The notes under the pieces: generated by a model
What the model saw: the letters and a program-made list of their open reading frames with translations, nothing else
Database searches by the model: none
What the model was told of the DNA's origin: nothing
Assembly (NCBI GenBank): GCA_002327225.1
Contig: DCUN01000031.1
Span: 743 to 7,837 of the forward strand
From: Desulfobulbaceae bacterium UBA2213
GTDB lineage: Bacteria > Desulfobacterota > Desulfobulbia > Desulfobulbales > Desulfocapsaceae
Direction of reading: 5' to 3'
DNA: 7,095 bases
In this document: one piece after another, positions 1 through 3,814 of the stretch
How the letters are laid out: every line of letters starts with the position of its first letter
Position numbering within the stretch: the first letter of the stretch is position 1
Position numbers and translations under genes: made by a program

Positions 1-785
1 GCTTTACTCAGGATGATGCCCATATCTTCTGTCAGCCGGATCAACTTGAAGATGAGATCGTCAATATCCTCGACCTGAATCTCCTGATCCTCAAGACCTT
101 CGGCTTTGACCAGTATGATATCTATCTCTCCACCCGGCCTGAAAAATATGTCGGTAGTGACGCCAACTGGGAGAAGGCCACCGAGGCCCTGAAGCAGGCC
201 CTCAACAAGAAGGGGCTTGCCTATTCTCTCGATCCCGGTGAAGGCGTCTTTTATGGCCCGAAGATTGATATCAAGATCAAGGATCAACTGGGACGCTCCT
301 GGCAATGTTCCACTATTCAGGTGGACTTCAACCTGCCGGAACGCTTCGATATGGGCTATACCGGCGCTGACAACCAGGAACATCAGCCCATCATGATTCA
401 TCGGGCCTTGATGGGGTCGCTGGAGCGCTTTATCGGGGTGCTGATAGAGCATTATGCAGGCGCCTTTCCCCTCTGGCTGGCCCCGGTACAGGTCAGGGTG
501 ATGAACATTACCGATGCCCAGGCAGACTATTGTCAAGAGCTCTATTCTCAGTTGCGAAAACTGGGCGTACGGGTGGAAAAAGATTTGCGTAATGAGAAGT
601 TGAATTATAAGATCAGGGAGGCGCAGTTGGCCAAAACCCCGTATATGCTCATTATCGGTGATAAAGAAAAAGAAAATGGCACAGTGACCGTTCGTCTGCG
701 GGATGGAAAGAATCTGCCCGAAATGACGGTAGCTGAGCTGGCCGCCAAAATCAGTGATGAATGTAAAGAAGTTCGTGGAATGTAG
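1..785 (+). CDS. thrS: Threonine-tRNA ligase, C-terminal part (5' end outside window)
   Basis: Class II aminoacyl-tRNA synthetase that charges tRNA-Thr with threonine in the cytoplasm. The reading frame is open from base 3 with no start in the window, so this is the last ~260 codons of a protein usually ~640 residues long. It begins in the catalytic core at FTQDDAH, whose His (codon 21-23) matches a zinc ligand known from E. coli ThrRS. It continues through STRPEK, the GxFYGPKID stretch and [13 protein letters not shown], then class II motif 3 around [15 protein letters not shown], whose His (399-401) matches another known zinc ligand. The C-terminal anticodon-binding domain follows (PLWLAPVQV, then DLRNEK and KIREAQ). 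The N-terminal TGS and editing domains lie upstream. An internal ATG at 321 falls inside the core and is not the start. It is followed by infC, as in E. coli. Confidence 0.98.
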   Translation, partial: FTQDDAHIFCQPDQLEDEIVNILDLNLLILKTFGFDQYDIYLSTRPEKYVGSDANWEKATEALKQALNKKGLAYSLDPGEGVFYGPKIDIKIKDQLGRSWQCSTIQVDFNLPERFDMGYTGADNQEHQPIMIHRALMGSLERFIGVLIEHYAGAFPLWLAPVQVRVMNITDAQADYCQELYSQLRKLGVRVEKDLRNEKLNYKIREAQLAKTPYMLIIGDKEKENGTVTVRLRDGKNLPEMTVAELAAKISDECKEVRGM

Positions 786-798
786 CTGCGAAAGGCAC

Positions 799-839
799 TT
801 ATCCCGTTCATTGGGGTTAGATGGGATAACGGGTCTTTT
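799..839 (+). terminator. Possible weak terminator or two-state hairpin after thrS
   Basis: Fourteen bases after the thrS stop, two stems share the same bases. One pairs TTATCCC (799-805) with GGGATAA (823-829). The other pairs CCCGTT (803-808) with AACGGG (828-833), extendable by CAT/ATG with a bulge, and is followed by TCTTTT (834-839). The second form resembles a weak intrinsic terminator. The two forms exclude each other because 803-805 and 828-829 are used in both. The T-tract is short, so readthrough into infC is likely. The terminator reading is an inference. Confidence 0.35.
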
Positions 840-912
840 GCCCACTGTTCCTCTGGAAGGTGTCAGTCAACTCGTCACGGTCCGGTCAAGAATGTTTTTT
901 GAATAACGGATT

Positions 913-939
913 AACGGCCTGGAGGAAAGAGAGGTCGTT
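913..939 (+). promoter_or_regulatory. Leader hairpin in front of infC, purine-rich loop
   Basis: AACGGCCT (913-920) pairs with AGGTCGTT (932-939), an 8-bp stem with one G-U pair. The 11-base loop begins GGAGG, a Shine-Dalgarno-like sequence with no usable start codon just after it. The hairpin sits 37 bases before the infC start. It could be part of a translational control region or be fortuitous; nothing in the sequence decides this. Confidence 0.3.
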
Positions 940-963
940 TAATTGATTCAGTTCGTAAACGCA

Positions 964-979
964 GGGAGGTAGAGATATT
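964..979 (+). promoter_or_regulatory. Strong ribosome binding site with AUU start codon for infC
   Basis: GGGAGGT (964-970) is a near-perfect Shine-Dalgarno sequence. ATT lies at 977-979, six bases after it, and is in frame with IF3. No ATG, GTG or TTG lies at a suitable distance. The next in-frame ATG (1037) would discard 20 residues that resemble the IF3 N-terminus. In E. coli infC also starts at AUU, which lets IF3 repress its own translation because it rejects non-canonical starts. Confidence 0.85.
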
Positions 980-1522
980 AAACAAAGAGGAAAAAGAGCC
1001 CCGGTTCAACGTGAGGTAAAGGCCACTATCAATGAAATGATTCGTCATCCTCAGGTCCGACTTATTGGCAGCGATGGTAGTCAGTTGGGTGTAGTAACCG
1101 TGGACGAAGCACTGAAACTTGCCGATAATGACGGGCTTGATTTAGTGGAGGTTTCAGCGAACGCTGATCCACCTGTTTGTCGGATAATGAACTACGATAA
1201 GTTTCGTTACGAACAGGCAAAACAAGAGCAGGAAGCAAAAAAGAAACAAACGACAGTTGAGACAAAGGAAATTAAATTCCGTCCCAAGACCGATGAGCAT
1301 GATCTGAATTTTAAGATCAGAAACATTGTTAAATTCCTGCAACAGAAAAACAAGGTGAAACTCACCATGCGTTTCCGGGGCCGTGAAATTGTGTATTGTC
1401 AGACCATTGGTCTGGAGGCTATGCAGAAGATTGCCGCCGCCCTGGAGGCAGATGCCGTTATCCTGCAGGAACCGAAGATGGAAGGGAGACAGATGGTGAT
1501 GTTTGTCGGTCCCAAGTCGTGA
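977..1522 (+). CDS. infC: Translation initiation factor IF-3, AUU start
   Basis: IF3 binds the 30S subunit, keeps it apart from 50S, and checks the start codon and initiator tRNA. From the AUU start the product is 181 residues, against 180 in E. coli, and opens with a basic stretch KQRGKRAPVQREVKATIN. The N-terminal domain carries VRLIGSDGSQLG, then LDLVEVSANADPPVCRIM and NYDKF (about residues 54-76), the IF3 family signature. A charged, Lys/Gln/Glu-rich linker (about 77-95) leads to the C-terminal domain with KEIKFRP, MRFRGRE and the closing KMEGRQMVMFVGPK. It lies between thrS and rpmI, as in E. coli. The start at 1037 was rejected because it removes the conserved basic N-terminus and has no ribosome binding site. 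Autoregulation through the AUU codon is inferred by analogy. Confidence 0.96.
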   Translation: MKQRGKRAPVQREVKATINEMIRHPQVRLIGSDGSQLGVVTVDEALKLADNDGLDLVEVSANADPPVCRIMNYDKFRYEQAKQEQEAKKKQTTVETKEIKFRPKTDEHDLNFKIRNIVKFLQQKNKVKLTMRFRGREIVYCQTIGLEAMQKIAAALEADAVILQEPKMEGRQMVMFVGPKS

Positions 1523-1527
1523 GAGTA

Positions 1528-1556
1528 TTGATAAAAAACTTAAAATAATTTATTCT
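1528..1556 (+). promoter_or_regulatory. Candidate internal sigma70-type promoter upstream of rpmI
   Basis: TTGATA (1528-1533) and TATTCT (1551-1556) are separated by 17 bases of very AT-rich sequence and match the -35/-10 consensus at 5/6 and 4/6 positions. They lie immediately after the infC stop. A promoter here could supply L35 and L20 independently of infC. AT-rich intergenic DNA often yields such matches by chance, so this is tentative. Confidence 0.35.
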
Positions 1557-1585
1557 ATTTCAAATTAGACAAAACTGAATATGAA

Positions 1586-1623
1586 CTGCTCTGTTTTTCT
1601 TTGAATGAAGAAAAAGCATGCAG
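1586..1623 (+). promoter_or_regulatory. Hairpin in the rpmI leader
   Basis: TTTTTCTT (1594-1601) pairs perfectly with AAGAAAAA (1608-1615) around a 6-base loop. Beyond a 4x4 internal loop, CTGC (1586-1589) pairs with GCAG (1620-1623). The rpmI Shine-Dalgarno begins 18 bases later. In E. coli and Bacillus, L20 represses this operon by binding structured RNA near infC/rpmI. This hairpin is a candidate for that role here, but no pseudoknot or L20-site sequence was recognised. Confidence 0.4.
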
Positions 1624-1654
1624 TATTTTATAGGAAGTGTAAAGGAGCACGATT

Positions 1655-1852
1655 ATGCCAAAGATGAAAACAAAAAGAGGCGCAGCTAAACGTTTTAAGG
1701 TGACAGGATCTGGACAGATCAAACGCGGCAAGGCGTATACCAGCCACATTCTGACTAAAAAAACCACGAAGAGAAAGCGTAATCTGAGAAAATCAGCCCT
1801 TGTACATTGTGCTGATATCAAAGGAATCCGCAAGATTTTACCATATATGTGA
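1655..1852 (+). CDS. rpmI: 50S ribosomal protein L35 (bL35)
   Basis: Small basic protein of the large ribosomal subunit. The 65-residue product matches the usual family length and begins [20 protein letters not shown], the hallmark L35 N-terminus. It continues with a run of Lys/Arg ([12 protein letters not shown]) typical of the rRNA-binding body and ends in the conserved IRKILPY region. The start is set by AAAGGAG (1641-1647), seven bases upstream of the ATG. It lies between infC and rplT in the classical order. Translation is probably coupled to L20-mediated control, as in well-studied bacteria; that is inference. Confidence 0.98.
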   Translation: MPKMKTKRGAAKRFKVTGSGQIKRGKAYTSHILTKKTTKRKRNLRKSALVHCADIKGIRKILPYM

Positions 1853-1904
1853 TTTTTCCCCCTGTATGGCTGTAAAAGAGATTGTTTAAACAGTTGAGTT
1901 TCTC

Positions 1905-1933
1905 CTGTTGTTCTTCAATATCAAGGACAATAG
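1905..1933 (+). promoter_or_regulatory. 11-bp hairpin in the rpmI-rplT gap
   Basis: CTGTTGTTCTT (1905-1915) pairs with AAGGACAATAG (1923-1933) around a 7-base loop, with two G-U pairs. It lies 15 bases before the rplT Shine-Dalgarno. There is no T-tract after it, so it is not a terminator. A processing site, an L20-related control element or a stability hairpin are all possible. Confidence 0.4.
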
Positions 1934-1961
1934 AGCCAAGTAGAGTTAAAAGGAGTAGAAA

Positions 1962-2318
1962 ATGCCACGCGCGACAAGAGGCTTTAAAGCCCGAAGAAGA
2001 AGAAATAAAGTATTGAAACTGGCCAAGGGTTTCAGGGGAGGACGCAGTCGCCTCTTTCGTACCGCTACAGAGGCCGTTGACCGGGCTCTTGTGTATGCCT
2101 ACAGAGATCGTCGAACCAAAAAACGCGATTTCCGTCGCTTGTGGATTGCTCGTATTAATGCCGGTGCTCACATGAATGACATCAGCTATAGCCGACTTAT
2201 CTGCGGTCTGAAAAAAGCTGGAATTGAGCTTGATCGCAAGGTCCTCTCCAATATGGCCATTCTTGATGCAGCGGCTTTTTCTGAAGTGGTAAAAATTGCA
2301 GTAACAGCCAACGCCTAA
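1962..2318 (+). CDS. rplT: 50S ribosomal protein L20 (bL20)
   Basis: L20 binds 23S rRNA and is needed early in 50S assembly. In several bacteria it also represses its own operon. The product is 118 residues, the same as in E. coli. It has the long basic N-terminal extension ([20 protein letters not shown], then [15 protein letters not shown]), the central [21 protein letters not shown] signature, and the globular C-terminal part ([20 protein letters not shown]). AAAGGAG (1949-1955), six bases before the ATG, supports the start. The stop is followed directly by a run of ten T (2319-2328), then the intrinsic terminator at 2352-2392, so it is the last gene of the infC-rpmI-rplT unit. Confidence 0.98.
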   Translation: MPRATRGFKARRRRNKVLKLAKGFRGGRSRLFRTATEAVDRALVYAYRDRRTKKRDFRRLWIARINAGAHMNDISYSRLICGLKKAGIELDRKVLSNMAILDAAAFSEVVKIAVTANA

Positions 2319-2351
2319 TTTTTTTTTTGCAGAGTGGGGACCATGTTCTTC

Positions 2352-2392
2352 TATGCCGGTTTTGATTTTTATCGAAACCGGCATATTGTTTT
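2352..2392 (+). terminator. Strong intrinsic terminator after rplT
   Basis: TATGCCGGTTT (2352-2362) pairs perfectly with AAACCGGCATA (2375-2385). The stem extends inwards by a T-G pair and GAT/ATC to a TTTT loop, 15 pairs in all. The tail is TTGTTTT (2386-2392). It ends the ribosomal protein unit, so pheS probably needs its own promoter or readthrough. Confidence 0.85.
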
Positions 2393-2403
2393 AGAGGCTG
2401 TTA
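2389..2403 (+). repeat. Boundary motif TTTTAGAGGCYGTTA, copy 1
   Basis: This 15-base sequence at the tail of the rplT terminator matches 14 of 15 bases at the end of pheS (3532-3546). The core AGGCCGTTA also occurs inverted at 912-920 and, as part of a stem, near 3582-3590. It may be a dispersed short element of this genome or coincidence. Confidence 0.35.
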
Positions 2404-2523
2404 AAAATGAGCCTGAGAAGTTCAGCTCACCCCTTGCGTTGCTCCTGATACCTTTCCTGTTATTGTTAAACAACAGGGTTGTTATACACGCGCCTTAATG
2501 AGCATTTACACCTTTAGAGAGTC

Positions 2524-3537
2524 ATGGAACAAGAGTTACTCAACTTACAGAATGAAGCCAGAGGAAATCTTAACCAACTGACCGAAGCTGGTCAACTGGA
2601 GGAGTTTCGTATTCGTTATCTGGGCCGTAAAGGATTATTCAGCACCATCATGCGGGAGCTCAGTGCTGCTTCCCCTGAAGAAAGACCACGGCTCGGGCAG
2701 CTGGCGAACAGTGTCAGGGCAGAAATTGAGCAACTCTTTGATGAGAAAAAAACAACGCTTGACAACAGCTCGTCCCGGGCCCAGGGGGCAAACGCTATAG
2801 ATCTGTCCCTTCCCGGCAGATATCCAGAGAGAGGCCGACTGCATCCTGTGACTCAGATCATGACCGAGGTCTGTTCAATTTTTGAGGCCTTGGGATTCTC
2901 AGTGGCCGAGGGGCCTGATGTCGAGCATGATCACTATAACTTTGAGGCCTTGAATATTCCGGCCCACCATCCCGCCAGGGATATGCATGACACCTTTTAT
3001 GTCAGCGAATCCATCCTCCTGCGCACTCACACCTCACCCATGCAGGCCAGGATCATGGAGAGCAAGCAGCCGCCCCTGCGGGTCATTGCCCCGGGTAAGG
3101 TCTATCGCTGTGATTCTGATATCACCCATACGCCGATGTTTCATCAGGTTGAAGGCTTTCTTGTTGATACCAAGGTCTCTTTTGCCGATCTGAAAGGGAT
3201 CCTTACTGTCTTTACGCAAAAGATGTTTGGTGAGGAGCTGGCCCTGCGTTTCCGACCAAGTTTCTTTCCCTTTACTGAACCGAGCGCCGAGGTGGATATC
3301 GCCTGTGTTATCTGTGGCGGTAAAGGTTGCAGGGTTTGTAAGCAGACAGGATGGCTTGAGATTCTTGGTGCCGGGATGATAGATCCTGAGGTTTTTAAAA
3401 TGGTCGGCTATGATCCTGAGATCTACAGCGGCTTTGCCTTTGGCCTGGGTATTGAACGGATTGCCATGCTCAAGTATGGTATTAACGATATTCGTCTTTA
3501 TTACGAAAACGACCTGCGTTTTCTCTCACAATTTTAG
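2524..3537 (+). CDS. pheS: Phenylalanine-tRNA ligase alpha subunit, with four-Cys insertion
   Basis: Catalytic alpha subunit of the (alpha-beta)2 PheRS that attaches phenylalanine to tRNA-Phe. The product is 337 residues (E. coli 327). Residues 1-85 form the N-terminal coiled-coil arm that contacts tRNA. The class II core follows, with HPVTQIM (motif 1 region), [30 protein letters not shown] (motif 2), the [16 protein letters not shown] segment, and [14 protein letters not shown] (motif 3). Between AEVD and GWLEILG it has C261-x2-C264-x4-C269-x2-C272, a zinc-knuckle-like insertion absent from E. coli PheS but, from memory, seen in other bacterial lineages. The start is fixed by an in-frame TAG at 2515-2517, although the Shine-Dalgarno (AGAGAG) is weak. 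No convincing promoter was found in 2393-2523. Confidence 0.98.
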   Translation: MEQELLNLQNEARGNLNQLTEAGQLEEFRIRYLGRKGLFSTIMRELSAASPEERPRLGQLANSVRAEIEQLFDEKKTTLDNSSSRAQGANAIDLSLPGRYPERGRLHPVTQIMTEVCSIFEALGFSVAEGPDVEHDHYNFEALNIPAHHPARDMHDTFYVSESILLRTHTSPMQARIMESKQPPLRVIAPGKVYRCDSDITHTPMFHQVEGFLVDTKVSFADLKGILTVFTQKMFGEELALRFRPSFFPFTEPSAEVDIACVICGGKGCRVCKQTGWLEILGAGMIDPEVFKMVGYDPEIYSGFAFGLGIERIAMLKYGINDIRLYYENDLRFLSQF

Positions 3538-3546
3538 AGGCCGTTA
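3532..3546 (+). repeat. Boundary motif TTTTAGAGGCYGTTA, copy 2
   Basis: Second copy of the sequence at 2389-2403 (one mismatch). It includes the pheS stop codon and forms the left arm of the outer stem described at 3536-3592. Confidence 0.35.
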
Positions 3547-3592
3547 GGAGGAAGGGCAGGGCTTTTTTTGCCCTTCCTCATTTACGGCCTCT
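3536..3592 (+). terminator. Nested long stem-loop at the pheS stop codon
   Basis: The outer stem pairs AGAGGCCGT (3536-3544) with ACGGCCTCT (3584-3592), nine perfect pairs that include the last two bases of the pheS TAG. The inner stem pairs GAGGAAGGGC (3548-3557) with GCCCTTCCTC (3570-3579), ten perfect pairs. The loop holds seven T, but no T-tract follows the stem, so it does not look like a standard intrinsic terminator. It could stabilise or process the pheS mRNA end, or slow polymerase. Confidence 0.5.
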
Positions 3593-3595
3593 TAT

Positions 3596-3642
3596 GCCGC
3601 GCCAAAGAAACAGTAATCTGTTCTGCTGTTTCCTGTCGCGGC
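3596..3642 (+). repeat. Compound inverted repeat in the pheS-pheT gap
   Basis: GCCGCG (3596-3601) pairs with CGCGGC (3637-3642), and inside it GAAACAG (3607-3613) pairs with CTGTTTC (3626-3632) around a 12-base loop. There is no T-tract after it. It starts four bases after the nested stem at pheS, so two large structures are stacked in tandem in the transcript. Function unknown. Confidence 0.5.
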
Positions 3643-3687
3643 GTCTGGCCGATTACATTTGCCGGCGTCTGGCCGATTACATCTGCC
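3640..3687 (+). repeat. 24-bp tandem direct repeat, two copies
   Basis: 3640-3663 and 3664-3687 are adjacent copies beginning GGCGTCTGGCCGATTACAT that differ only at 3659 (T) versus 3683 (C). A decayed fragment (CTAGCCGATACCA, 3698-3710) may be a third copy shifted by five bases. The unit is a multiple of three and duplicates RRLADYIC in the mini-ORF. It is too short and has no spacers, so it is not a CRISPR array. Confidence 0.9.
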
Positions 3688-3764
3688 TGTTGATCATCTA
3701 GCCGATACCATACTAGGGCTTATGTAGTTTTTATACCAGCTTACTCCAGCTCTGCTGGGCCTGT

Positions 3765-3795
3765 GACTGTCCCCTCGGGCAGTCTTCTCTTTTTT
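3765..3795 (+). terminator. Terminator-like hairpin (possible attenuator) just before pheT
   Basis: GACTG (3765-3769) pairs with CAGTC (3780-3784), and after one bulged T, CCC (3771-3773) pairs with GGG (3777-3779) around a 3-base loop. The tail TTCTCTTTTTT (3785-3795) is a good T-tract. A second hairpin, CCAGC-TCT-GCTGG (3746-3758), lies just upstream, and another CCAGC (3736-3740) could compete for the same partner. The hairpin ends 30 bases before the pheT ATG, a position suited to attenuation or partial termination between the two PheRS genes. No antiterminator could be defined with confidence. Confidence 0.6.
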
Positions 3796-3814
3796 ATACA
3801 GATGATTGAATGTC

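Larger units (their letters stand above)
3594..3701 (+). other. 35-codon mini-ORF in the pheS-pheT gap, possible leader peptide
   Basis: ATG (3594) to TAG (3699-3701) encodes 35 residues: MPRQRNSNLFCCFLS, then two copies of the octapeptide RRLADYIC, then LLII. Two Phe codons (3621, 3630) flank two Cys codons. PheRS genes of E. coli are controlled by a Phe-rich leader peptide (PheM), and a terminator-like hairpin lies 63 bases downstream here, so a leader role is conceivable. Against it, there is no Shine-Dalgarno before the ATG, only two Phe codons, and the frame could be open by chance. Confidence 0.2.

Noticed and set aside
943..972. Short TTG-initiated leader frame before infC
   Set aside because: Nine codons with no composition bias; its only support is a weak GAGG, and the IF3 AUU start explains the region better.
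2319..2328. Run of ten T after the rplT stop as a terminator tail
   Set aside because: No stable stem immediately precedes it; the real terminator is the hairpin at 2352-2392.
1818..2384. 188-codon open frame on the minus strand
   Set aside because: It covers rplT and the terminator hairpin; its translation resembles no known protein and rplT is certain.
2407..2448. 13-codon ATG frame upstream of pheS as a PheM-like leader peptide
   Set aside because: It has no Phe codon and no Shine-Dalgarno, and no terminator hairpin with a T-tract follows it before pheS.
2434..2488. Promoter for pheS (TTGCGT or TTGTTA with TGTTAT or TATACA)
   Set aside because: Matches are weak or the spacing is wrong (14 or 18-19 bases). 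Some promoter is expected after the rplT terminator, but none could be supported.
2880..2952. Repeated TTTGAGGCCTTG within pheS
   Set aside because: Two 12-base matches encode FEAL twice in conserved protein positions; protein constraint explains them.
3640..3710. CRISPR-like repeats
   Set aside because: The copies are directly adjacent with no spacers, there are only two good copies, and no cas genes are present.
3538..3814. T-box riboswitch before pheT
   Set aside because: No sequence like the conserved T-box AGGGTGGNACCGCG was found, and this class is mainly known from Firmicutes.
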